Positions 18,082-27,557 of a stretch of DNA of 64,000 nt are shown here, piece after piece (within the stretch, counting starts at the first letter, position 1; every line of letters begins with the position of its first letter). The stretch lies in NCBI RefSeq assembly GCF_024347355.1, contig NZ_AP025467.1, positions 62,001 to 126,000 on the forward strand. The letters run 5' to 3'. The notes below the pieces were generated by a model. The model had not been told where the DNA came from and did not search any database. It worked only from the letters and a program-made list of their open reading frames with translations. The DNA is from Vibrio chagasii (GTDB taxonomy: Bacteria; Pseudomonadota; Gammaproteobacteria; Enterobacterales; Vibrionaceae). Both the position numbers and the translations under genes were made by a program.

Positions 18082-19116
18082 TCAAGTTGTCGCTTCAAAT
18101 CCATTGATGAGCTTTGATACATCGTCCTTATCCTGATCAGAGTTTGTTCTGTGTGTGCCTTTGTACCCGCCCATAGCAGGCAGTAAGTTTTTAAGCATTG
18201 ATACTATTGAGAGTCTAGTAAGAGAGCACTTTGACATAGTTTTTAGTCGATTCTTTTCAATTACTTCGGATAGGGTACCGTCTCCTTTACCACCAGCACC
18301 TAACTCAACAGATGACTTGATTCTTTCTTTGAGAATGCCTTGAAGTTTGAATTTTGAGAATTTCATATTTGAATCAAGACAAAAAGCAAGAGAATCATCC
18401 CAAGCAAGTTCAACCTTAGTAGGCTTTTTATCGGCAAGTATATTTGCATTGATTTCATCGGAACTCATTATTTGAGAATTATAGCTAACTTTGTTCTTCT
18501 TATTGTGGCGACTCTCCATGACTAAACCGCCGTCTCGTAGTTCAAATTGATCAGGGGTACCATTTTCACCAAGCCACTCCAAGAATGAGTCGTTAGCCGC
18601 CTTGTTTAGCTCTAACGGTTTAGCTGGGAATGACTTAAAAGTAGCCCTAAACAAATCAATCACATCCTCAGAATGACTATCTTTGATTGAGCCTATTAAG
18701 ACCATATTAAGTTCCTGGCTAACCAAAACGTACGTCTTTGAAAATTGTGTGTGAGCTTGCTTTATCAATGCAGCCCATACCATGTCAGACAAATCTTTTT
18801 TCTGCGCTTTAGTCACTTTGGCCTTTGGTCCCCATGTTTCTGGAGAGTCCTGAGCCAATTTCAGGATGTGTTGATTTATCGCTTCTTTTAGGGTGCTCGG
18901 AGCAACAGACTTATAACGCCGCTCAACTAGAAATAATGTGTCACGCTCTAACGAAACAAATGGGTCCTCATTGTTCATCGGTGAAATCCAACCGAGCCTG
19001 CTATCTTGAGAGCCTGATAGGGGCTTTGAAGACAGCTTAATGAGGTTGTCTTTGTTATCTTCTAAATTGAGACGAAAGTCAGTTGGAAGTGTGTATATGG
19101 ATAGATTTTCAAACAT
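18082..19116 (-). CDS. rdgC: RdgC-family recombination-associated protein
   Basis: A 344-residue protein resembling RdgC, a ring-shaped DNA-binding protein that limits RecA action. Recognisable features are the start MFENLSIYTLP, GWISP near residue 43, the central PLELN...SFLEWLGENGTPDQFEL block, and the EINANILADKKPTKVELAWDDSLAFCL motif near 225-260. It is about 40 residues longer than chromosomal RdgC. It is the last gene of a minus-strand transfer operon and overlaps its upstream neighbour by 8 bases. On a mobile element it may protect incoming DNA or control recombination. Confidence 0.8.
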   Translation of the reverse strand: MFENLSIYTLPTDFRLNLEDNKDNLIKLSSKPLSGSQDSRLGWISPMNNEDPFVSLERDTLFLVERRYKSVAPSTLKEAINQHILKLAQDSPETWGPKAKVTKAQKKDLSDMVWAALIKQAHTQFSKTYVLVSQELNMVLIGSIKDSHSEDVIDLFRATFKSFPAKPLELNKAANDSFLEWLGENGTPDQFELRDGGLVMESRHNKKNKVSYNSQIMSSDEINANILADKKPTKVELAWDDSLAFCLDSNMKFSKFKLQGILKERIKSSVELGAGGKGDGTLSEVIEKNRLKTMSKCSLTRLSIVSMLKNLLPAMGGYKGTHRTNSDQDKDDVSKLINGFEATT

Positions 19117-20113
19117 TGTTTACCTCCAACATTGGATCAGTAAAAGGAATTGGCAGTAATCGGATAGGGTTTTTAGATACATCTTTAAAATAGCAATACA
19201 ATGAACCGAATCGATTTCGGCAATATTGCCAATAGAGATGCACGTAAGACAGATAAATAACGCCGCTAAGGGTAGATAGAACAAACAAATACAAACTGCT
19301 TAGCAAATACGAATACTCGAACTGGTTCGTTACTGCTGTCGCTATGACAAACTTAAAACCTGCTACGACCGTGAAATAGCTAAACATCATCAAAAATATT
19401 AGGGTGACCCATCCGCAGATTTGAAGTTGCGCCCCCTTCTTGTCCACTTGTTCGTTAGTAAGGTCGAAGCCAGCCTTAACAACATGATCGAATTCGACCA
19501 AATCAAAGTGCTTAGGCGTGGGCCTAAACAATGAGAGCTTCATATATTCCGGAGTAGAGTTAACAATCCCCATGTAACTCATAGGTTCATCATCGGAATC
19601 TAAGTCTGGATTCTTGATTGTCTCAATGTCATATCCACCATTAATTCTAGGAATGAGTTTTACTTGGTCCATATTTATTGGTACCAAAGGAGTTTCTGTA
19701 ATACTACCTTTCCCGCCAAAATCAGATTGCTGCTTACTATTGGTAATTAATGAAGTGCCATATGCTTTATCTTCGATCTTGATTAGTGAGGAGATTCTAA
19801 AATCACTTTCATTTTTCGAAGGTAACCGATATCCGTGCTTTTCGAGGTATCTAGCATTACCTTTAGAATATTCGATATGTTTAGGCAAAAGACCATACGG
19901 GTTAAAACTCCTGTGGTTTTCTATGGCCTTCTTTATTCCCTGCTCAGGTAATTTGTAATCTGAATAGATCAACTCCATGACGCGTTCAGACTTGAATACT
20001 GGCGTCCACTCATACCAAAATCTGACTTTGAACATATTCCATGTCCATTGCGTTGATGGCTTGTAAAACCTAGAGTTCAATACACTTGAGTTAAATATGA
20101 ATTTCATTGGCAT
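19109..20113 (-). CDS. Transfer-operon membrane protein, unknown
   Basis: A 334-residue protein with a long hydrophilic N-terminal part and two membrane segments near residues 230-255 and 270-295, then a short basic tail. No motif is recognised. It sits between dotA/traY and rdgC in one minus-strand operon with gaps of 12 bp or less, a position where IncI plasmids carry exclusion or accessory transfer genes. A transfer or surface-exclusion role is an inference from position only. Confidence 0.6.
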   Translation of the reverse strand: MPMKFIFNSSVLNSRFYKPSTQWTWNMFKVRFWYEWTPVFKSERVMELIYSDYKLPEQGIKKAIENHRSFNPYGLLPKHIEYSKGNARYLEKHGYRLPSKNESDFRISSLIKIEDKAYGTSLITNSKQQSDFGGKGSITETPLVPINMDQVKLIPRINGGYDIETIKNPDLDSDDEPMSYMGIVNSTPEYMKLSLFRPTPKHFDLVEFDHVVKAGFDLTNEQVDKKGAQLQICGWVTLIFLMMFSYFTVVAGFKFVIATAVTNQFEYSYLLSSLYLFVLSTLSGVIYLSYVHLYWQYCRNRFGSLYCYFKDVSKNPIRLLPIPFTDPMLEVNNV

Positions 20114-20125
20114 TCATCACTTTTA

Positions 20126-22669
20126 CTAAGTTGATTTAGGTGGTGGATCTGTTTTTGTTACTTTATCGTCACTCGGCTTCTTTGGTTCAGGAGGTGATGG
20201 TTGTGCTGCCGAATTACGGCCAGCACCAGCAACTGCAGTATCAAAGGCACCTTGCATCTTACCCATTGTGGTCTTGGTTGAATCAATATACTCATGACCA
20301 TCACCGAACTGACCAACGGCCTCTGTAGCTACCCATGTCATTAGGTTATTCGCGTAGAGATTCGGGGCTTTGAGGCAATACACCATAAGGCCAAACATAA
20401 CCATAGGAAATCCACCTGTGATCATAACCATATCCATGATGTCCCATGAAGTATTCGCGTTGTTTCCGATAGACGACCACCACAGAACGTTAAAGATCGC
20501 ATAAGAAACATTACACAGCGCAAAACCGAGCATTAAACCAATAGTGTGTAAAGAAGGTCTAAGAAATATTGCGCCATACAAAGCCGCCATTCTAAGCCCA
20601 TGAATGGCCATCAAACCTTCCCCAGCTGCAGAGGCTAACAAGGCTGAACCAAGGGCAATACCACCTAAAGCTTCAGCACATATCAAGAAAAATGCAGTCA
20701 CAATAAAAATAAACGTTATAACGGGCAGCATCGGCAGCACGTTCGCTAAGATAAAAGCGCCTGATATTGAAGCAATAACCAAAGGAAATAATGTATTCGC
20801 CAAGACTTTTACAGGAGTCCCCAAAAAACCAGTCACTGTACTGGATGCCATGGAATCGGATACCTGTTGAGCCCCCGACATCGCGGTTAACACGATCCAA
20901 TAGATAACCTTTAAGCCCTCACCCAAGGTTGCAAGCATAGTCAGTGCGTTAGTCTCACCAGAGATATCATACAAAGCTGTATCATAATCAATGCCCAAGG
21001 AAGAAGGGTTGCTTAGACCTGAAGCAATATTATGAGTGTGGTTACCTAATTCCAGTGTTGCAGCAAGAATGCTAGATGAAACCCTTATGATGCCAGGTCC
21101 ATTTGATGAAACAGGGGATGAAGAGTTTGCTTGCCTTTCAGAAAGAGTAAGCATTGATTGCCAATCTGAAGATTTCTGAGCTGTCGCCCAATCACTGCCA
21201 ATTTCTCCACTTAATGCAAGGGAGCGTAGTAGTGACCATAGAAATGGAGGTGTTTGTTCAGAAGCAAAAAAGCTCCGACACTCTTCAGCCTCATCAATTT
21301 CATCATCTAAGTCACGTTCTCCCAGTGAAAATGTGGTCCACCAACTAGTATCTTCACAAAACTCTGTACGGCTAGGTAGCCTGAAGGAGATGAGATTATT
21401 AATTGAAAACTCCGCTTGAGAGTTCGCAATTTGCATCATTCCATTCATTCGAGAAATCGATGAAGCTGCTTTCAACCAACCGCCTTTTGTAAGTTGGTTT
21501 AACAAATTATTATCGACGTTGATTGGGATTCCGACAGAACCTGAAGCAGAAGAGCAGTAGTTTCTTTCTTGCCCTTCCCAACCACGATTGAATTCACCTG
21601 CAAAGGCTCTTTTTACGACTCTTGAGTGACAGTAACTAAGATTTATATGGCTTTGATAGATTTTCTTAGCTATTTCCTTGTGCTGCAGCTGAGTCGTGAT
21701 GTAACGATAGTAGTGGTCTACATTGAATTTTGCGTAAGCAGAAACATACTTTGAGATATCAGCGCGATCTATCGTTTCCTTAAGATTTGCTACTTGGGTT
21801 TGAATGTCAGCAATGTATCTCAAGATAGCGTCAATACCGTAATAATTTGCATAATATGCTGCCTTATCAACTGGCATTGAACTGTTTGTTGAGCGAGGTA
21901 CCATCGGGAGATCAATTGAACCACAAACACCTTTAGAAAATTGGAGTGTTACTCGCGTTACGGTATTAGAACTCATATGATCTGCTACTAACTCATCTGG
22001 GTTTGAAGGTGTATGTGCCACATAGAACCCTCTGATAGAGCTTATAGTTGGAAGAGTAGGGCTGCTAAATCTAAGTTCAGCACCACTGGCTTTTTGGGTA
22101 ATGACAGAAAATTTCTCACTTGGCTTTCTTTCACCAAAATACTCATTACAGAGCAACATTGAAGTTAGAGTTTCACCAGCGTTAAAAACATCTTTAGCAA
22201 GTGGTTTGGTTTGAGAGGAATTGGTTAAAGATATGTATTGGTTAACGCCAGCTCTCCAAAACAAATCCGCAGCTCCGGCTCCATGAACAATCACATACAT
22301 ACCGGTTACTTGGCCCACAGAAACAAACGAGCCTCCACTTGCCGTTGTGACCATTGGGGCAAGTGAGCCTAACGCGATTGCTATCCTTAAAGGGACATAG
22401 GGTGACATTTTACCAAATATATGCCCTGTCGAAGCGGCATTCATCATGATATGTGCTGAGTTGTAAGTGACGTTAATAGTTCCGTAGAGTAACGCCAAAA
22501 AGTTAAGGCCACCTATCATCACCATTACTGGGGACATACTAGGCGCGACAGAAGTATCACCGTAGAAAGTTTGTACCCAACCACCAAACAGCATCGTAAG
22601 AAAGTCGGTAGTGGCGCCTTGCTCTACATGCTTTTCAATACATGTCAGAGTGAAATTAATACATGACAT
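20126..22669 (-). CDS. traY: DotA/TraY-family polytopic membrane protein
   Basis: An 847-residue inner-membrane protein of the type IVB system. Hydrophobic segments cluster at the N-terminus (about 50-70, 90-130) and in the C-terminal third (about 575-790), with a large periplasmic loop of about 400 residues between. This is the DotA/TraY layout. The N-terminal segment SPYVPLRIAIALGSLAPM and the alanine/glycine-rich C-terminal membrane region are characteristic. The tail is rich in P, K and S. It lies 10 bp after an IcmC-like gene in the same operon. Confidence 0.85.
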   Translation of the reverse strand: MSCINFTLTCIEKHVEQGATTDFLTMLFGGWVQTFYGDTSVAPSMSPVMVMIGGLNFLALLYGTINVTYNSAHIMMNAASTGHIFGKMSPYVPLRIAIALGSLAPMVTTASGGSFVSVGQVTGMYVIVHGAGAADLFWRAGVNQYISLTNSSQTKPLAKDVFNAGETLTSMLLCNEYFGERKPSEKFSVITQKASGAELRFSSPTLPTISSIRGFYVAHTPSNPDELVADHMSSNTVTRVTLQFSKGVCGSIDLPMVPRSTNSSMPVDKAAYYANYYGIDAILRYIADIQTQVANLKETIDRADISKYVSAYAKFNVDHYYRYITTQLQHKEIAKKIYQSHINLSYCHSRVVKRAFAGEFNRGWEGQERNYCSSASGSVGIPINVDNNLLNQLTKGGWLKAASSISRMNGMMQIANSQAEFSINNLISFRLPSRTEFCEDTSWWTTFSLGERDLDDEIDEAEECRSFFASEQTPPFLWSLLRSLALSGEIGSDWATAQKSSDWQSMLTLSERQANSSSPVSSNGPGIIRVSSSILAATLELGNHTHNIASGLSNPSSLGIDYDTALYDISGETNALTMLATLGEGLKVIYWIVLTAMSGAQQVSDSMASSTVTGFLGTPVKVLANTLFPLVIASISGAFILANVLPMLPVITFIFIVTAFFLICAEALGGIALGSALLASAAGEGLMAIHGLRMAALYGAIFLRPSLHTIGLMLGFALCNVSYAIFNVLWWSSIGNNANTSWDIMDMVMITGGFPMVMFGLMVYCLKAPNLYANNLMTWVATEAVGQFGDGHEYIDSTKTTMGKMQGAFDTAVAGAGRNSAAQPSPPEPKKPSDDKVTKTDPPPKST

Positions 22670-22679
22670 AATGGCCTCA

Positions 22680-23306
22680 CTAGCTCATTGTCGAAGCGGT
22701 TATGGTGTTTGTTAAAGATTGGACGAAGTAATCGAGGTACATCAGAAGTACCCCGAACCCCATATGAACGACAATGTGGCTAAATTTGACTTGAGAAGAG
22801 GTCTGAGGGTTTGTTAAAAGGGTGATACCCATAACACCACGAAAATATGAAATAACACCGTAGATCGACATTACTGCAAAACAAGCTCTTATGCCGATCC
22901 GACTACCAGTTCTATCTTCAAGCCCACCTACACTTTGGACATTTACTAAGTTAGTAGTACGCTGACTTACATCATCGAACATGGCAATTGAATAGGGAGT
23001 ATTGAAATCTAAACCACCAGCTGACCAAAACATACTGCCCCACGCAGCAATGCCCTCACCGAATTTCCACATAAAAGCTGAAGCAATGAAAACACCGATT
23101 ATTTGATTTACAGAAGCTGTGCTACCGAACATCTGAGACATCATAGGGCTTGCAGATCTCGTCCGAACCATGAACGCCCACATAAATATCCCTTTAATGA
23201 AAAGGACTAAACCAGTGCCTTGAGCAACTAGGATTATTCCATCTACTAAGATGACAAATTCGTGAGTGAGAAACCTTTCTAAAACATCCGTGACCTCTAC
23301 CGCCAT
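22680..23306 (-). CDS. IcmC/DotE/TraQ-like membrane protein
   Basis: A 208-residue protein with about four membrane segments (residues 15-45, 65-85, 140-160, 175-200). Size, topology and position directly upstream of a DotA/TraY gene fit the IcmC/DotE or TraQ/TraR group of type IVB systems. It shares one base with the preceding gene's end. Residue-level similarity cannot be judged here, so the subfamily is uncertain. Confidence 0.55.
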   Translation of the reverse strand: MAVEVTDVLERFLTHEFVILVDGIILVAQGTGLVLFIKGIFMWAFMVRTRSASPMMSQMFGSTASVNQIIGVFIASAFMWKFGEGIAAWGSMFWSAGGLDFNTPYSIAMFDDVSQRTTNLVNVQSVGGLEDRTGSRIGIRACFAVMSIYGVISYFRGVMGITLLTNPQTSSQVKFSHIVVHMGFGVLLMYLDYFVQSLTNTITASTMS

Positions 23307-24457
23307 TAGAATCTCTTCTTCTCTAAGTTATTCAAGATTTCATTCAAAATCTGACTTTGCATAGCAAGGTTAAATTCACTAGATAACATGCTGTCTAGCG
23401 CATACCCCATCAGAGATAAGTTCCTTGCCTGCATTTGAGCCGTCATGCGCTGAACTTGCTCAACAGTTGTAAATTGCTTCTTACAGGCTTGTCCGCTAGG
23501 GGAGTTCAACCAAATTTCCATTTCTTTTTGTGTTTTGAGCTGAAAACGCATATTTTCGAAACAGGACTTGTCGCCACCATTACCATAGAGCTTTATCTGT
23601 TCATCAGAGTTATAGAAATCGATGTCCTTCTTGATTTGCTCTAACACCGATTGAACCTTTTGGCCGTTATGGTCTCTTGGGTCTGTAAGACCGCTCACAC
23701 GCTTTGCAGTATTAAAACCTGCAGTCGTTCTCAGGTAGTCTTTCAACCAACGGTTATAAGAGCGTATAGCTTCCGGACTGGAATCAGAGGTTATACGCTC
23801 CCCATTTGCACCAGTTGGCATCCTGCGCACATTTCCAGGGTTGAACAAAACTTTAATTAACGTATCAATTCGCTCTTTCTCTTCAGGCGACTTCGAATAA
23901 CCAGCTTCACCGAGACCCGGTAAGAGACCTGAGATATTCATCTTTGACATATCAACATCACCACCATTTACAGCTTCTTCTTCAAAGAGCTTTACAGCTT
24001 CATCAGCGATCGTTTGTTGCGTACTGTTACAGCGACCTTCTTCACAGGATGCCTCTTGTGTTAGTTGTTCCGCGAAATCAAGTGATGCATTGGAGGTCTC
24101 ACAATAGAAGTCGTCTAATGATTCATAGATACCTACAACAGAATTAATCCCGTCACACATTAATGGTGATGGTTCCATTTTGGCTTGCTGCTGCAGGTTT
24201 GCCGTTTCCGATGCGGTTGTGGACAAAGCTTGAGTTTGTGCAAGAACACGTGTGGTATCTTGAGAAGCTTTCCATTTCTCCATTAATTCAGTCATGGACA
24301 TCTCAGTAAGTGCCATGCCTTTCTCTTCAGCCCACAGCATCGCGTCCTGAGCACTTTGACTAATAATCTGACCTAAGCCAGTAGGGTCAGTACAAACAAC
24401 GGCATTTGCTGAAAAAGGAGAGAGTATTGCAATGCAAACTAACGTTTTCTTAAACAT
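23306..24457 (-). CDS. Exported transfer protein, paralogue of the one at 30206
   Basis: A 383-residue exported protein; ATG 24457 is chosen because GGAA precedes it and it starts the signal peptide MFKKTLVCIAILSPFSANA. The mature protein is helical and Gln/Met-rich near the start, with scattered cysteines. It shares an order of features with the protein at 30206-31237: signal peptide, DPxxxGQ, a helix (SAQDAMLWAEEKGMALTEM), the phrase ANLQQQAKMEPSPLMCDGI, and a C-terminal LxAxxQxxxxxEIxxNL-like helix. This layout recalls VirB5-type minor pilins, but I cannot confirm that family. Confidence 0.65.
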   Translation of the reverse strand: MFKKTLVCIAILSPFSANAVVCTDPTGLGQIISQSAQDAMLWAEEKGMALTEMSMTELMEKWKASQDTTRVLAQTQALSTTASETANLQQQAKMEPSPLMCDGINSVVGIYESLDDFYCETSNASLDFAEQLTQEASCEEGRCNSTQQTIADEAVKLFEEEAVNGGDVDMSKMNISGLLPGLGEAGYSKSPEEKERIDTLIKVLFNPGNVRRMPTGANGERITSDSSPEAIRSYNRWLKDYLRTTAGFNTAKRVSGLTDPRDHNGQKVQSVLEQIKKDIDFYNSDEQIKLYGNGGDKSCFENMRFQLKTQKEMEIWLNSPSGQACKKQFTTVEQVQRMTAQMQARNLSLMGYALDSMLSSEFNLAMQSQILNEILNNLEKKRF

Positions 24458-24467
24458 CGTGAATTCC

Positions 24468-24794
24468 TTATCGATCAAAGTCAGAAAAATCTAAATCAAA
24501 ATCTGTTTGAGGTTGCTGTTGGTCACCCGTATCCGCGTCTAGTGATAAATTAATGTCAAAGTCAGTACCCGCCGAACCGAAATCGAGTTCTGGAGTTGGA
24601 GTTCTAACTATAGATTTACCCGTCTGCATAGCTCGGTCGGCATTAAGCTCATATTCAGAAACGCCCATCTCCATGCACTTTTTCTCGAAAGCAGCATCAT
24701 TCAAACCAACCTCAACATTGGCTACTGGGTGATTTTTAACTAGCGCCACTTGGGGGTCGACTAAGGGCCCAATAATTGATTGATTGAATTTCAT
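24468..24794 (-). CDS. Hypothetical acidic protein
   Basis: A 108-residue protein, first gene of the minus-strand transfer operon. Residues 1-60 look helical. The C-terminal 40 residues are acidic and Gln-rich (DFDINLSLDAD...DFDLDFSDFDR), with F/L-D repeats typical of a disordered binding tail. There is no signal peptide. It ends 10 bp before the next gene. Function unknown. Confidence 0.55.
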   Translation of the reverse strand: MKFNQSIIGPLVDPQVALVKNHPVANVEVGLNDAAFEKKCMEMGVSEYELNADRAMQTGKSIVRTPTPELDFGSAGTDFDINLSLDADTGDQQQPQTDFDLDFSDFDR

Positions 24795-24869
24795 TCAAAC
24801 CTCGCATAATATGATTTATCTATTACATCTTACATTAAAAAACAATACTTACAAATTTAAGAGGTGTGT

Positions 24870-25382
24870 ATGCTAAAGCTCACATTTGACAAACCATGGA
24901 TCGATAAATATTGGGATGAAGTCGAACCAAAAGTTATGCAGAGCGTGGCTATATTTGAAAGCCGAGAAAAGTGGGTAGTTTTGGAAGATGAAGAAGCACT
25001 GAACAGCCTAAACAAGATTGCTCAGAATTTACCGGAAATCGCAAATATGCCTATAACCGGCGACATTGCAATTCATGCTGAACGCATTGTGACAATCCTA
25101 GCTTGTCTGCCTCTTAAAACCTCATTAGCCGCTTACGGTTGGTTAGGCGCCCTAAGTGAGAATCAACATAAGTGGAACTTCATCATTTATGTATATGCCA
25201 ACCAAGTCGTTCAAGGAAAGCAAATCGAGTCGAACCCAACGGTTCCATACTCCGAAATACTGATTGAGAGAGTATCACTCTTTAACTTTCTCAATGAATT
25301 CAACAATGTGTTTCTTAATGACAACACAACTAAATTGGCTCTTGCTCAGTACGAAAAAAGGGTCAAAGGAGACCATAGATGA
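24870..25382 (+). CDS. Hypothetical protein of transfer operon
   Basis: A 170-residue soluble protein from ATG 24870, with AGAGG 6 nt upstream. It is helical, without signal peptide or recognised domain. It is the first gene of a forward operon and overlaps the exported protein that follows as ATGA. Its promoter is in the 75-bp divergent spacer shared with the minus-strand transfer operon. Confidence 0.6.
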   Translation: MLKLTFDKPWIDKYWDEVEPKVMQSVAIFESREKWVVLEDEEALNSLNKIAQNLPEIANMPITGDIAIHAERIVTILACLPLKTSLAAYGWLGALSENQHKWNFIIYVYANQVVQGKQIESNPTVPYSEILIERVSLFNFLNEFNNVFLNDNTTKLALAQYEKRVKGDHR

Positions 25383-26233
25383 AAAAAAATATACATCACG
25401 TCCTTCTTTGTAGTGCGGTAGTAGGGGCAGCTTTTCACACAGAAGAAGTCGAGGCAGCTCGCGTTTGTCGAGCAAAAATCACCCTGCCTGCTCCGGATGT
25501 GGGTACTTGTGATGTCGACAGTACAAACCCGAAAATGGGTAATCCTTTCGCTTACATCGATCCAACGCAAGGATGTGACTTTTCATTTAGCTTGCCTGGT
25601 CTACCTTCATTAAGTCTTGACGGATTACAGGGGATGATGTGTGACAAAATCCAAGATATTGGCCAAAAGGGTATAGATGAAGCTCTTAACCCCATCCTAG
25701 ATAAACTCCCATCCGACTTGAACCTTGATATGAACGGCATGATGAAAAACATCTTTGACGACCAAATTAGGCTGCAAGAAGAGTTTTGCCCTGTCTATAG
25801 TAAATCTGGAAAATTAATGAGTTATGAGTGTGAGGGTAGACTTCCAAACGCTGATGACGGCTTGCCTGATTGGGCCGTTGAGATCCGCGATCCGGAAGAT
25901 GAAGGAAGAGAGTGTTATGAAATGGGTGGCTACACATATTGTACTGACCCTGTTGATGACAACAATAAGCCGAACCCTACGCCTGACCCTATTCCTGATA
26001 CCGCGAATCCATATGACCCCGATAAAGACAATACATTGCCACTATGTAGCGACCTAGTCGATTTCATTGACCAAAACGGAAATTTGATTCCTTGTCGCAA
26101 TAGCAACAACTCTAACTCAAACAGACCAGTAGTCGAAACACCACCTGAGTTCAATACACCCGAATATACTCCAAAAGCTAAAAGCAACAGTGGTTTAGTT
26201 AAACCAACTTGGGATACGAAAAAGGGTTGGTAG
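25379..26233 (+). CDS. Exported Cys- and Pro/Asn-rich protein
   Basis: A 284-residue exported protein with a signal peptide (MKKNIHHVLLCSAVVGAAFHTEEVEA). About ten cysteines are present, arranged mostly in the first 200 residues, so the folded protein probably needs disulfide bonds. The DsbC-like protein encoded two genes downstream could supply that activity. Residues 190-280 are rich in P, N, D and S and probably disordered. No family is recognised. Presumed role: periplasmic or surface part of the mating apparatus. Confidence 0.6.
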   Translation: MKKNIHHVLLCSAVVGAAFHTEEVEAARVCRAKITLPAPDVGTCDVDSTNPKMGNPFAYIDPTQGCDFSFSLPGLPSLSLDGLQGMMCDKIQDIGQKGIDEALNPILDKLPSDLNLDMNGMMKNIFDDQIRLQEEFCPVYSKSGKLMSYECEGRLPNADDGLPDWAVEIRDPEDEGRECYEMGGYTYCTDPVDDNNKPNPTPDPIPDTANPYDPDKDNTLPLCSDLVDFIDQNGNLIPCRNSNNSNSNRPVVETPPEFNTPEYTPKAKSNSGLVKPTWDTKKGW

Positions 26234-26234
26234 T

Positions 26235-27554
26235 ATGCATTTGATACTTGTTGAAAGTTCAAAAAAATCAGAGAAGGTCAAATCCTTGCTGGTACAAGCA
26301 GAACTCAATAATGAGTTTACTTGCGCGTTTACTGGTGGCCGAATTTTTGACTTCAAAGTTGATGGCTCGGTTGAATCATGGGACCGCGTAAATCCAGATA
26401 TTCATGGCTATCTTTCGAAACAAATCCACAATTCAGAGTCTGTAATTGCACTAACAGATGCTGATGAACAGGGAGAATATATAGCGTTTCAAGTATCCAC
26501 TTTAGCGAATGATCACGGCAAAAGAACTGTAAAAGGGGACTTGCTGGAACTAACGGTGCAAGGGTTGAAAAATTCACTCAGCAAGTTACGGCCAATTAAC
26601 TATGAAGTCGTTAGACAATGTCATGCCGAGCGGATGTTGAACTTGAAGGTTGCCAATTTTGGAATAGAGCAAGGCTTTGGCCCAATAAGCATTCACAAGC
26701 TTTTAATGGCCGAATATCTGGAACAGACGGCAACGACAAACATTGCTTATTTAGGAGGCGATGATAAAGCGGTTGTCCTAACGAAACACAACAAGTTAGG
26801 CGATGTTGAGAGCAACACTAAAGAAAGAACTATTCTTCCACCTTCAACCTTGGACGTATATGCCCATAGCTTAATTGCCAATAACGATTCATTGGCCGTA
26901 GTAGCAGATAGGTTACAGGACTTATACGAGGACAGCATGCTTTCGTACACTCGTTCTGACGCGCATGACTGGTACCCAGAAGCCTTTGACAGCATTGAAT
27001 TGCTCGAAGAATCGTTTGGGTACCAGAGTAATGAAAGTGGATTTTGGGCAAATTGCAACGGGACAATTCCACACTCGGCAATTTACATTATCGAGCCAAA
27101 CTGCATCCACTTAAATTTACCTGAAGTCAACTGCATTCAACAGTTGTCATTAGGTGTCTTGGGACACAACAACACTAGGTCCTTTGTGGCCGATATTGAC
27201 ATTAATCTTCTCGACTCTCTTGCAATATCAGCTGGTGGAATTAGTGCCGCTCATCCCGAACTACAAATACTAGTAGGGCTCAAAGAACTAGATTTATACA
27301 AACCATCCACTTCAGATTTGCAATGCCATGCGCTGGCTAACAATTTGTTTGATGGCCATGCGATAGATCACCAGGCAATTTTGTCACATCGAGCATTTGC
27401 AAAGAAACATTTCCCAACACTTTCTGATTGTATTGATAAGAAAACCAACCCCTTACATTCAATCATCCAACAACAATCACCAGCTCAAGAGCGAGAGATT
27501 AACAACAATCTTGCAGATAGGGCTTTTGACGAATTAATCGGTTTAGGCAGGTAA
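26235..27554 (+). CDS. Short type IA topoisomerase-like protein
   Basis: A 439-residue protein resembling a shortened topoisomerase I/III. The N-terminus MHLILVESSKKSEKV and the TOPRIM motif ALTDADEQGEYIAF (about residues 72-85, usual form DxDREGExIA) match the family. The segment MLSYTRSDA carries the candidate active-site tyrosine near residue 237 (usual form YMRTDS). It is far shorter than normal enzymes (650-870 residues) and lacks C-terminal zinc domains. Within a transfer gene set it may process plasmid DNA during mating; activity is not proven, because the usual arginine after the TOPRIM Asp is replaced by Gln. Confidence 0.7.
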   Translation: MHLILVESSKKSEKVKSLLVQAELNNEFTCAFTGGRIFDFKVDGSVESWDRVNPDIHGYLSKQIHNSESVIALTDADEQGEYIAFQVSTLANDHGKRTVKGDLLELTVQGLKNSLSKLRPINYEVVRQCHAERMLNLKVANFGIEQGFGPISIHKLLMAEYLEQTATTNIAYLGGDDKAVVLTKHNKLGDVESNTKERTILPPSTLDVYAHSLIANNDSLAVVADRLQDLYEDSMLSYTRSDAHDWYPEAFDSIELLEESFGYQSNESGFWANCNGTIPHSAIYIIEPNCIHLNLPEVNCIQQLSLGVLGHNNTRSFVADIDINLLDSLAISAGGISAAHPELQILVGLKELDLYKPSTSDLQCHALANNLFDGHAIDHQAILSHRAFAKKHFPTLSDCIDKKTNPLHSIIQQQSPAQEREINNNLADRAFDELIGLGR

Positions 27555-27557
27555 TTT

